Source of the DNA: Rutpela maculata
Taxonomy: Eukaryota; Arthropoda; Insecta; Coleoptera; Cerambycidae
Assembly: GCA_936432065.2 (NCBI GenBank)
Contig: OW386293.2
Location: 105,111,795 to 105,175,794, forward strand
DNA length: 64,000 nucleotides
Direction of reading: 5' to 3'
Shown: positions 33,379-43,734 of the stretch, piece after piece
Position numbering within the stretch: position 1 is the first letter of the stretch
Layout of the letters: every line of letters starts with the position of its first letter
Position numbers and translations under genes: made by a program
The notes under the pieces: generated by a model
Database searches by the model: none
What the model was told of the DNA's origin: nothing
The model's input: the letters and a program-made list of their open reading frames with translations, nothing else

Positions 33379-34771
33379 CACAGGCCTGCGAATAAAGTGG
33401 TCATGAATGTTGTTGGGCAGCTGAGGGTCATTTCCGAATCTGGCTTCAGAATTTGCCCATCGTGTCAGGATTTTGGAATATTTGACGTTAAATACTTTAA
33501 AAATGGCTTTTTTGTTAACTTTTGTGGTATTGTATAGAACTCAAAACATTTGTCAGCTTATTTTTAATAAATACATAATTTAGTACCATCCTTCGTGTTT
33601 AAAATGAGCTTTCAAATGGTCATCTATGATGTTTCCTCGCAAAGTTATAGCCATTTTAAGGTGACATGAATTTGAAATCATGATCTTAATCTTAAACAAG
33701 CGACTCTAAACGAATCAAGATTTAACACAACAAAAGAGAAAACATACTGAGCTCTTAACCAAACTTTAAATGAATTAAATTTAACACAACAGAAGCGAAC
33801 ACGTAACAATCTTAACCAATGAGTCAAAGGACAAACTATCATATTTTCAATTATAAAATATATACCTTTGGAGCAACAACCAACGCATCCCCAAATTGTA
33901 ATGAAACCAAACCCTTAGGAGGGTGAAAACTAACCTTATACGATGCCAAACTACCTAGTTTTTACCTCAAAGGGAATCGAAGAAAAAATTATCCAGAACT
34001 CTTAAACGCCAAGATTCTAACATCAGAAGACTTAAAATGTATTTAACACTAAGCCCCAAATATGAAAAAACCCAACCCAAAATCATAAACCATACTTCCA
34101 AAATTTAAAACTCTAAAACCTGAACCCGGAATCTTATGAATTTTTATGAAATCTGTTTTTCTTGTTCTCCAAAGCCCATGTATGAGAACGCCTTTTATGA
34201 TGAGCATTAAGATTATCACGTTGAAGAGACCAGCTAGCATCGAAGTAGACCATTTTCCTTGATATCCTCTTTCCATCTCTTTGATGTCCTGATGGAAGCG
34301 CTTCCCTTGCTCGTCGCTAAAATCGCCTAGATTTTCTTGGAACCAATCTAAGTGACTGTGTTAAATTTGATTCTTTTAGAGTCGTGTGGTTAATATTGTA
34401 GCGTTTTCCCTTCTGATTTAGAGTCGTTTGGTTAAGATTGTTGTGTTGTAGGGGATCATGGTTCCACATTCATGTCGCCTTAAGATGGCTATAATGTTGC
34501 GAGGAATCATCATAGATGACTATTCAAAAGCTTATTTTAAAGAGGAAGGATGGTACTAAATGCTGTATTTATTATAAATAAACTGATTTTTTTTTTAATC
34601 CTATACATAACCTCAAAAGTAGACCAAAAAACATTTTTTAAGTACTTAACCTCAAATATTTCAAAATATTGACGTGGTAGGCCAATTCTTAGGCCAGATT
34701 CGGATTCAGCACGAAAAACTACTTCAGAAATGACCCCCATCTGCCCAACAACAAAACCTCACAGACCTGTG
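33379..34771. mobile_element. DNA element, TIR CACAGG, TSD TAA
   Basis: Termini CACAGGCCTG (33379) and CAGACCTGTG (ending 34771), flanked by TAA on both sides (33376-33378, 34772-34774). The inverted arms extend ~300 bp (33379-33680; ~34465-34771), with TTGTTGGGCAG and CATCATAGATGA blocks in both, and weaker matches further in. A minus-strand transposase tail lies inside (34049-34353). CACAG ends plus a TWA duplication match the foldback element at 11.4 kb in style, not in sequence. Confidence 0.82.
34049..34353 (-). pseudogene. Transposase-like protein, C-terminal block
   Basis: The frame opens after a TAA and reads HSHLDWFQENLGDFSDEQGK then RFHQDIKEMERGYQGKWSTS, a C-terminal block I recognise from a multi-copy arthropod transposon-protein family; I cannot name the superfamily with certainty. 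After SMLAG the match is lost although the frame continues to 34049. The rest of the protein is absent: this is an internally deleted copy in its own TIR element. Confidence 0.65.
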
Positions 34772-35414
34772 TAATCAAAGTCATGATAAATACGTAAAGA
34801 ACAAAAACATTAGGTAATGAAATACCTACATAAAATCACAAATATTGAAACTTCATTACAGAGAACCAAAAAATTGCACAATGCACAACTGGGTATCAAA
34901 ATCAGTTTATTTTCATAAATGTAGTGTTATAAAATACACTTCTCCAAGAAATTAACGCACCACCAAAAAATAACAAAAAGTTTGAAGTTAATTTTTGTCT
35001 AGACCTCTTGTCCGATTTCGATGATTTCTTTTTTATGATAGTCTCTTTATTCAAGAATGTGAATGTTCTATTGTTTTTTCAAAGAAATTTTGTTTTATCC
35101 ATTACAGGGTGTCCATTAAATTTTGTAACACCCTGTGGAATTCAACAGTTACACCAGCAAGTTAGAATTTAAATCGTACTCTAGCCTTATCTTTTCTTAA
35201 CTTTCTCTTTTTTGATTCAGTTTATTACCTTCATTAATACCAGAAAAACACAATTTTAAAGCATAACATGATTTTATTCATTTCATTTTGGAAAACAGAA
35301 GTAAGTAGCATGCTATGGAAAAAAGAAGACATGTGGATTAAACGTCAAAAATAATTTGAAAGGAGTGTGTTTATTGTAGTAATAGCCGTATTTTTTTCCA
35401 ATATTTTTGTCAAT

Positions 35415-38400
35415 ATGGAACGCGAAGCACGAAATCTTAGTGGTGAAGAATGTGGTCAAGCATTAATATTGGTTGAACTAGGTTGGAGTTATCGAAGAAT
35501 TGAACAGCGATTTAATGTTGCGCATACAACTATTTCAAGAGTAATACAAAGATATAGAGAGATTGGAAGTCATATTCGCAGTCCGGGACAAGGAAGAAAT
35601 CAAGTAACAACCCCAATAATTAATTACCGATATTTGACACTCTCAGCGGTGCGACCAGTTTTGTAACACCGCGATGTTTGCAGATACAGCTTCGAGAAGT
35701 AAGTGGTTTACAAATTAGTAGGGAAATCATTAGACAGCGACTTAGAGCATGTAAATTGAGATCAAGAGTTGCTGCTCGATGTCCAGCTTTAAATAGAAAT
35801 CTCCGAAGGGCTAGGCTAAATTTTTCCACAGAGCATGTTAACTGGACCGTGGCTCAATGGGAACGTGTGTTCCCAAGTAACAATTTAAATGCTATGTGGA
35901 CTTGAATAAGTTTTGTAATAGCTTTATTAAGGATGTAAGTGTGCTAAATGGCTTTATAGCGGTAGTATAGCAGGCCAACAACTCTTTCAGTCTAAGTAGT
36001 TTTATTAAGAGTTGTAACAACTTCCTGGAGGCTGAGTTTCAATACCATTCAGCATTTGTTTTAAATCGAGTCTATTGGCACTTGTAAAGGTTTTATGGTG
36101 GTGGTCAGCACTACCATGATAAAATCATTTGGCCTAGGAAACCAATTTGCCTCAGAGACAATGTTCATAAAACCAGTATGCCTAAGAATTTTAAAGGGAC
36201 ACCTGAATATTCTAATCATAAAACTGCTATAAAGCTGTAATGACTTGTATAATGCCAAATGTAACATAAGAACCATTTAGTGTGGACAAATTCCTTCATA
36301 AAACCGCAAAAGTTGTAGTTTGACAGGTGGATAAATAGATTTTACTTATTTTAAGTTAATTTTTAATTACTTTTGTGTGAAGTATTTCAAAAAATTAAAT
36401 ATGGAAATATATTTTATTATGGAATAATTTTGTTGCCTTTGTCCGAGAGTTATTTATAAGTAATCGCGCGACTTAGATAGGTTATTGATGACACTGGTTT
36501 TTTGTCAACATCAAGTGTCTATTTTTGCCTTCTAACAAGGATTTTTGTGTTAACTGTATTCTGAATACCATATTTTTAACCTGATACTTACTTTAAACAA
36601 TTAGAGCCCCACCACACATTTGACTAATCAAGATAATCAAATAATTGTGAGAGATTATCTTCTTCTTATTTATATTTTTTTGCTCTTTTATTTACATTCC
36701 ATCTGGGTACAAGCCGACCATTTCAGAGCAACCACAGCACAGCTAAGGTAAGGAAAAAGTAATTAACAATTGTGAGGTTATATGTAATTAAACACCAAAA
36801 AAGTCAAATATCTTTGGGCAATAGGTTTTATGGTGGTTGTGAATAAATCCAACAAATCTTAATATAGGTCAAATGGTGATAGACAAGATCAATTGGTATT
36901 AGACAATACCAAATGGACTTACATAAATGTAAGAAGACTTAAATTGGTTGTAATTTGTAGCAAATGCTCTTGTACGAGAGCATTGTGACAATTTTAGAAT
37001 CAAATACTCTTATTGTGGTATTGCCGCAACCAACAGGTTTTAATAAAAAGTCGCCATTTTTCTACAAAAACATCTTTGTAAACAAAAGCTGCCATGTTGG
37101 AATTATTCAAATGAACAATTATTAGTTGCAATTTTTGCAACAATTTATGGGTAATAAAGACTAAAATCATGATTATTATTACTAACGTGCGATATAAGTT
37201 GATGTTAACAAAAAATAAACCTTTTTTTAAAAAATGAATTTTAAAATATTTTTTTAAATTTCCAAAATTTTCAATATTTTTCAAGGGCTTCCGTATTTTT
37301 AGACCTACTATGTGTGATCTCATCAGTACAATTTAATGCGCAGCTAAATTTTCACCCATGGTGAGTACCTACTGAACTTGGTAATTTTAATCAGTATAGA
37401 TGAGAGACCAGTTGAAAGCTGAACAACAGCAAATGCTTATTATAATATCCATTACCAACATGCGACTAATTTGCCAACATTACCAACTTAGTTTTAATAT
37501 GATGGCAAGCATAAAACCTTTTTATTATAAAATAACCATACTAACAGAGCAAATAGCTTTTTAAAGTGCAGTTCTAAAGTATTTTAGTTTTATGATGACT
37601 TTACGAAGTGGTTTTATAATAGTTTAAACAACGGTTTGTAGATAGTCGCTTAAGGCCAAAATTATTCTTTTAGGATTTATAGTTGGTTTTATGAATAGTT
37701 TTATCAAGGTCTTCAGAAAGTTGTAAAGGCTGTTTAGAATAAAACCAATTGGTTTTAATATGACTTTTAAAAAAGGCCCTCAGAACTCTTTTAAGAATGG
37801 TCCCTCTTAGCTTTATACAAGCTTTATAAAGGTTTAATAGCGTTTGTCAAAGATATCTAGTTTTATCAGAAGTTTTATTAAATAGACTTCAAGAGGTTCT
37901 GAAGATCACGATAAAATTTAAATTGTTACTTGGGTTATTTACGGCTGTGTCCCGATTCCGTCTTTATAATAATGATAGACGTCTCCGTGTATATAGACGT
38001 CCCAATGAACGGTATGCTCAATGCAATTTCTCCAATACAACATTAGGGGGGGGGCGGAGGGGGGCGGATCTGTGATGGTGTGGGCAGGAATTTCTTTGAC
38101 CGGTAGCACGGAACTTGTCATCATTAATGGAAGCCTTACAGCTGTACGGTACATACAAGACATTTTAGACAATCACGTGGTTCCATATGCGCCATATATA
38201 GGGCAAGGTTTTATCTTAAAGCAGGATAATGCCCCAGACCTCATGTTGCTCGAGTTGTGCAAAATAATATGGCAGAAGTTGGAATTGACACCATTGCATG
38301 GCCAGCTAATAACCTCGACATAAACCCAATGGAAAACCTCTGGGATAAACTTTGTAGAAAATTACAAGTGGTACGTAATCAATTAGACACCTTAGAAGAC

Positions 38401-38442
38401 GTTGGGCGGAAATTGGATCAAATTTGGGAAGAATTGGACTAA
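35415..38442 (+). pseudogene. Tc1-like transposase, split and frameshifted
   Basis: Likely start at 35415 (MEREARNLSGEECGQALIL). HTH: WSYRRIEQRFNVAHTTISRV (35490), second HTH with LQIQLREVSGLQISREIIRQ after a one-base frameshift near 35661, then ARLNFSTEHVNWTVAQWERV up to 35871. Interrupted by a 2.06-kb element; resumes at 37935 with LFTAVSRFRLYNND, where the first catalytic Asp (usually LFTDESRF) has become Ala-Val-Ser. Then GGGSVMVWAGIS, QDNAP (second Asp, 38225), a frameshift near 38238, and LDINPMENLWDKL (third acidic, 38320), ending at 38442. Dead on several counts. Confidence 0.88.
35872..37934. mobile_element. 2.06-kb TIR element inside the Tc1 transposase
   Basis: 19-bp inverted termini CCCAAGTAACAATTTAAAT at 35872 and complement ending 37934. 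Reading the host protein across the site (W-E-R-V, then L-F-T) gives the original GTGTTATTTACG and only a TT duplication. No coding frame of note. Both ~450-bp ends are packed with GTTTTAT/ATAAAAC motifs (about 20 in all), while the centre is not. Superfamily unknown; non-autonomous. Confidence 0.78.
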
Positions 38443-39010
38443 AATGAAATAAGGTCGCTTATTTTAAGTATGAATCGGCGTTGCCAAGAAGTTAATCGTG
38501 GTAGAGGCGGAAATACGCGCTATTGACATTCCTTCGTTGCATTTTGTTCATTTCCATTTAATTTTTGTTTCGATATTACCTTTAAGTAAAAAATGTTAAG
38601 CTTTAAAATTGTGTATTTCGGGTAATAATGAAGATAATAAACTGAATTAAAAAAGAGAATGTTAAGAAAAGATAAGACTAGATATGATTTAAATTCCAAC
38701 TTGCTGGTGTAACTGTTGAACTCCACAGGGTGTTACAAAATTTAATGGAAAAAACACGTCGCACTTGTTACACCCTGTAATGAACAAAACAAAATTTCTT
38801 TGAAAAAACAATAGAGCATTCACATTCTTGAATAAAGAGGCTATCATTGTAATGAAGCGTATTTTCAACCCGAATAAACCATTTATATTTTCCAAAAATA
38901 AATATGTTTCTGTTGAATTATTTAATAAAAATTACCAAGCTGTGAAAAACAATTATATCACCGCATAAACTAATAGGCCCCACCAGGCCCAACCGTTCTG
39001 AAAATGCATA

Positions 39011-39246
39011 GAGTGAAATTAAATAGAAAAGATAACATCGTCATAGAATGCGCAGAAACCGAAATCGTTACCACGTGCTCGTTACCTAGGTAACGATCCT
39101 ATTTTTACGGCCGCATGGGCGTCGCACTACCTATTATCATTAATATTTAAATAAAAAATGGATGGCACGGCACTGATATTATGCCAACTGTTGTACGCTG
39201 TGCGCGAACCAGTGACGTATGTTATCTTTTCTATTTAATTTCACTC
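39011..39246. mobile_element. TA-flanked MITE, 236 bp
   Basis: Perfect 27-bp TIRs (left begins GAGTGAAATTAAATAG at 39011; right ends CTATTTAATTTCACTC at 39246) with TA on each side (39009-39010, 39247-39248). Mariner-type target. The middle has a 16-bp palindrome around CCTAGG (CGTTACCTAGGTAACG, near 39082). No protein. Confidence 0.88.
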
Positions 39247-39490
39247 TACTAAACCGTGATCTCCGCAGAAAGCATTCAGTTGCTACCAAGTGAACAACAG
39301 CGAGCAGAAGTACCTTCTCCAGGGAACCCGCCAGCAGACATAAGTTACAATATTTGAATTATATTTCCGCGACACTGTACTAAGTTGCGCCTACGTCAAT
39401 CAATATCCACGCGCACTGTTCCCCCGTCATTACCGCGAATAGAGGGGATAGTGGACTAGATACCCGATGCGCTGAGAGCAGACAGTCAGT

Positions 39491-41367
39491 CGTGGAACCA
39501 ATGTTTTTTTCACCGTCTGAAGTGAGAGCTTCATTGATGTCATTACATCCCAGGAAAGCTCCTGGATCTGACAATATACCCACTTTTGCTTTGCGATACC
39601 TTCCAGCTAAAAGTTACCTGTACTTGACAAATCTATTTAATGCTTGTACCAGGCTTACTTATTATCCTCAACAGTGGAAAATAGCCAAGATTGTCAACAT
39701 TCCTAAACCTGGAAAAAAACTAAATAATCCAGCCAACTACAGGCCTATTAGCCTAATATCCTGTCTAGCAAAAATACTGGACCTACTTATACTAAGTCGA
39801 GTCCAGGAGCACCTGGGAGAAAATGACATCTTAAACAGGCATCAATTTGGTTTCCGCGCCAGTCATTCCACAACGCAGCAATTATTCCGAGTTGGTGAAA
39901 TTGCCACCACCAACTTCAATCGAGGTCTACTCACAGGGTTTGTCGCCCTAGACCTCGAAAAAGCCTTCGACAAAGTCTGGCACCCCGGGCTACTATACAA
40001 GCTCCACATCGCGGGTTTTTCGACTCGTATCATTAAACTGATACAGTCTTATATTTTTAACCGCCAATTTCGAGCAGTAGTCAATGAGGCGTGCTCCACA
40101 TCCCTACCCATCCTGTCTGGCATCCCCCAGGGGTCCGCCCTTGGTCCTATCCTCTTTAACCTGTACACCAATGACATCCCAACCCCTACAGACCACCGAA
40201 CGACCATCTGCCTTTACGCCGACGACACTGCCATACTGACAACTTCCAAAAATCCCGACATCATGACAAGACTACTACAACAACAGACAGACATAGTTAA
40301 CTTTTACTCCGACTGGGGCTTGCGAACAAACCGAAACAAAACACAGGTCATTTGCTTCACAAAAAAAGTTATAAAACAGACCAATACAAGCCTCAGCGTC
40401 GGCGGAGCCGACGTCGATTGGCTGGATAAAATTGAATACCTGGGGGTCACCCTCGACACTAAATTTAACTTTAAAACACACATTAAAAATATAACTAATA
40501 CATTCTGGAAACGCATGTCAATTTTTTATCCCATTCTAAAAGTATCACCCCCTCAAATAGGCACACTCATCTATAAGTCATATCTAAGACCGATTTTGAC
40601 TTATGCCTCACCTATATGGTACCCCCTTATCACAAAAACTCAACAACTAGCTCTACAGAAAATGCAAAATAAAATACTTAGAGTAGCCAATCGACTGCCT
40701 ACACGCAGCCCCACGCCTCTTCTACACCAAATATCAGGTACCCCACTTCTGAGCGATTTCATTTTCAAAAAATTGTTACCAAACCTGGCAAATACTCTGG
40801 TCAAGTCTAGCAATCCCACTCTCATCAACCCCCTCACCCCCAAATTCCTTATAGCACCCAAACATCCCTCCCTCAACTATATTTATACCCCTACTCCCGA
40901 TTAGGACACTATTGTAATAGAACACCCAAGAACATGTAAAACTAACTTGATTTGAGAAAAAAAAATATACACAAAAAATACAAAAAAAAAACAAAACATA
41001 AAAAAAAACACAAAAAAATACAATAAACAGCTTAAGCAAAAAAAAATTAAGTATCACAAAACATAACTGAAAAGAGCCATACCACAACCAACAACAAAAA
41101 AAAAATAAAAAAAAACAATAGTATCAAATAAATAAACAAACATACAAAAGAGCCAAAATAAACACACCACTGTGTGCATTACTGTAAAACTATCACAAAA
41201 ATAACTAAAATGTACAACAACTAACAATAAACTAACCCTTAAACTCACACCAGACAAACTATATCAGCTCAGCCCAGAGCACCGAAATGTATTACCACTA
41301 TTTATTAACCCAAGGCAAGCATCAGCAGAAGATGGAAAGCCTTAGCCAAAAGAGGCACATACTACGA
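39491..41367 (+). mobile_element. Young 5'-truncated Jockey-like LINE, 14-bp TSD
   Basis: Flanked by an exact 14-bp direct repeat AGCAGACAGTCAGT (39477-39490 and 41368-41381). The 5' end is inside the RT region; the 3' UTR (40905-41367) is very A-rich on this strand and ends GGCACATACTACGA with no poly(A) tail. The reversed copy at 8472-9255 has the same 3' end. Inserted in the solo LTR. Confidence 0.93.
39492..40904 (+). CDS. Jockey-like reverse transcriptase (partial, open)
   Basis: 470 codons without a stop; the true start is lost through 5' truncation. RT blocks in order: HPRKAPGSDNIPTFALRYLP (39545), NYRPISLISCLAKILD (39737), HQFGFRASHSTTQQL (39840), ALDLEKAFDKVWHPGLLYKL (39946), GIPQGSALGPILFNLYTND (40120), catalytic YADDTAI (40215), then thumb (WGLRTNRNKTQ, KIEYLGVTLDTKFNF) and C-terminal part ending NYIYTPTPD. 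It copies LINE RNA into DNA at a nicked target. Endonuclease is missing, so this copy cannot move by itself, but the intact frame and exact TSD point to recent insertion. Confidence 0.92.
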   Translation: MEPMFFSPSEVRASLMSLHPRKAPGSDNIPTFALRYLPAKSYLYLTNLFNACTRLTYYPQQWKIAKIVNIPKPGKKLNNPANYRPISLISCLAKILDLLILSRVQEHLGENDILNRHQFGFRASHSTTQQLFRVGEIATTNFNRGLLTGFVALDLEKAFDKVWHPGLLYKLHIAGFSTRIIKLIQSYIFNRQFRAVVNEACSTSLPILSGIPQGSALGPILFNLYTNDIPTPTDHRTTICLYADDTAILTTSKNPDIMTRLLQQQTDIVNFYSDWGLRTNRNKTQVICFTKKVIKQTNTSLSVGGADVDWLDKIEYLGVTLDTKFNFKTHIKNITNTFWKRMSIFYPILKVSPPQIGTLIYKSYLRPILTYASPIWYPLITKTQQLALQKMQNKILRVANRLPTRSPTPLLHQISGTPLLSDFIFKKLLPNLANTLVKSSNPTLINPLTPKFLIAPKHPSLNYIYTPTPD

Positions 41368-41601
41368 AGCAGACAGTCAGTTCCTCACGAGCTCCAACAG
41401 CGACCAGACGTGCCCACTGCAGCCGGCTCCGGAAATAAGATCACCGCTAAGAGGACCGAACCCGGCAGTTCTACTAGAGACCGTCACCAGACCAGACGTG
41501 GGACCAGGACGAAAGTGAGTAGGTTCAAAAATAATAGGTAAAGGTAACGACTTGGCTGATATTAGGGATTCATATCTTTCTATTATTTGTTTTGGTAAGA
41601 T

Positions 41602-42105
41602 CTGTGTTCTCGGGGTACCAGAGGGTCTAGTCGTCTCCCTGAAGGTACGTCGTGGGCATGGAACCCACACACTGACATCTCTGTTGGTGCGTTTACCGCT
41701 TTAATCATTCTTTGTTACCTATATCACTGTCACTGGTAAAGTTCTGTGTTCTCGGGGTACCAGGTCTAGCCGTCTCCTTGAAGGTACGTCATGGGCATGG
41801 AACCCACACACTGACATCTCTGGGGTCTAGTCGTTCTTTTCAGAGACTGTTGGTGTGTGTACCGCCCTAATCATACATTTATTTCAGGCCAGGAGGACGA
41901 GAGCATCTGCTGGGTTGCCGCTTCCAGGATTCTTTTAGTTAGGTAGACTTCTGTTCTCGGGGTACCCGAGGGTCTAGCCGTCTCCCTGAAGGTACGTCGT
42001 GGGCATAGGATCAGCACACTAACCACTCTGGGGTCTAGCCGCTCTTCCCAGAGACCGTTGGTGTGTATACCACTCTAATCATACCTCTCTTCCAGCTTTG
42101 AGATT
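41602..42105 (+). repeat. Three tandem units in the solo LTR
   Basis: Units begin CTGTGTTCTCGGGGTACC at 41602 and 41744, and CTGTTCTCGGGGTACC at 41951. They share GGTCTAGCCGTCTCC, GAAGGTACGTCGTGGGCAT and ACCGCCCTAATCATAC. The first unit lacks the GGGGTCTAG...CAGAGAC piece found in the other two. GC-richer than the surroundings. Confidence 0.85.
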
Positions 42106-42816
42106 TCTGGTATTAGCCAAGTTTGACCCTTAGAATGATTAATTTTGCTGCTTTGTTTGTTAACTGCTTGTTTCTTCCTGGTATCTAACGACAACCCGTC
42201 ACCTGATTAACTCGGCAATTTGCTCCTTTAATCTGTCATTGTCTGCCATCAACCGTACGTCACCGCCATTTTTATCGTCATACCGCTGCTTCACTCCTGC
42301 CTACCTTAGTAACGTCACCGTATCGCATGGTAGCACTTACCGTAATCATCAGCACGTCACAGCCTGGGTTTTCTCTTTTGTGTATTATGAATGTACTGTA
42401 CATATTAAACTAGTTAGGCTGTAAATAGTTGATTTAGCATTGTAGCTTATAGGAAATAAAACAACTGATATTTCGAAATTCTGTGTTTTACTGCTGTTTG
42501 TGTAAAAGTCCAATTTTCCCAATTGACCCACTGGAAGTTACTGTTTTCTCCACTGTAGCTATCCCAGCCCTACTGTAACAGGCTGTATTAAGAGGCTAGT
42601 GTGGGACCTTTGCCCCACGTAAAAATTGTAAAGGTGGCGCCCGAGGCAACCGAACCGTTGCTAAGGTGCCAAAAGTGACCGGCTTTCCGGCCTCACCGGA
42701 AAAGTATACGTCACAATCATACAAAAAAAAAAATCTTCGAAATCGGACAAGAGGTCAAAAATTAACTTCAAACTTTTGGTTATTTTTTGGTGGTGCGTTC
42801 ATTTCTTGGAGAAGTG

Positions 42817-43734
42817 TATATGTCCGCCAATGTCTACAGATCTTTGTCCCTCAGTGCATCACTCAAAAAGATTACTCAGATCTGCTACCTGTGAAGTTAA
42901 AATTGGAGGTACTCATATCTCACACTAAAATGTGTTACTGCGGACCTGAAAAGGAACAAAACGTAATCCAGTTTTCATGTACATAGTTTTACAGTTGTAC
43001 GACTCAACACAGGCACATTATTAAATAGAATTATATAATCTAAAGCATGCATCAAATGTTCCGAACAAAGTGAGAATGTGGGTATTAAGACTACACGTAC
43101 AATATTTTACTACCATATCCCTCATAACGTTAATTAATATCTGACCAAGCCGAGTCGAGGCAGGGACAGAGAATGAAGGGTCATGTTATTTGAGGCGGGA
43201 TTGGAATAATCGACCTCAGCTTGTCGAGGTTTGCGGTGATAAGATAAGTTAGGGGTAGTTAGAATACTAAAACTTAATGGTATTCCTAACTAAGCAACAT
43301 ATGCATAACGTATATAACCGAAATAACTGTTGTATTTTCAACCCAATGTGTGTGGAATTATCTTAGAATTGTGTAATCCTTAGTGCACTACACGAATACA
43401 AGTATTAATAGATTATTACATTGTGCTATTCGATTAAATAATTAATAACAATAAACAATTTATTAACCTCATTAAATTATAATACTGTACATTTAAAATA
43501 TAAATATAAATGAATAATATATTTTAATAAATACACGTAACACATATTTTCATCCTAAATGTATACTGAATAAAATTCATGAAATCTTAAATTAAAAAAC
43601 TAACCAAATTATCACTGGCAATTAGTTAGGTTGTAATGAATTAAAAAAAAGAGTATAACTGAATACTCCGAAATAATTTTTGATGTAAAGAACCAATTTA
43701 AAGATAAAATAAGATAATGTATTTGCAAGAAAAT
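42817..43734. other. No gene seen
   Basis: AT-rich; a GC-richer patch at 43140-43230 has imperfect self-complementarity around CCTCAGCTTGTCGAGG. No coding frame supported. Confidence 0.4.

Larger units (their letters stand above)
38848..42715 (+). mobile_element. Solo LTR (LTR-type insertion), TSD ATCAT
   Basis: Starts TGTAATGAAG and ends TACGTCACA, flanked by ATCAT at 38843-38847 and 42716-42720. Removing it restores the right TIR of the Tc1-like element to match its left TIR (GACTATCATA-like). After subtracting a nested MITE and LINE, about 1.74 kb remain. It contains a poly(A) signal AATAAA (42455), tandem units (41602-42105) and no protein, as expected of a solo LTR. Family unknown. Confidence 0.75.
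34937..42816 (+). mobile_element. Tc1-like element, heavily invaded
   Basis: Flanked by TA (34935-34936; 42817-42818). The TIR begins CACTTCTCCAAGAAAT at left; the right end is its complement (ending 42816), one mismatch in 28. The left arm runs to ~35228. The right arm is split: its inner part is 38633-38847 and its outer part 42721-42816, separated by an LTR-type insertion with a 5-bp duplication. The transposase lies between the arms and is split by another element. Without the insertions the element would be about 1.9-2.0 kb. Confidence 0.85.

Noticed and set aside
40776..41257. Minus-strand frames rich in Phe/Val
   Set aside because: Antisense of the A-rich 3' UTR of the LINE.
41598..42110. 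CRISPR-like array
   Set aside because: Only three units, long and unequal, in a eukaryotic LTR; no short identical repeats with unique spacers.
42625..42650. TGGCGCCCGAGG resembling a tRNA-Lys primer-binding site
   Set aside because: It lies inside the solo LTR, whose CA end and ATCAT duplication are 65 bp further on, so it cannot be the primer site of that element.
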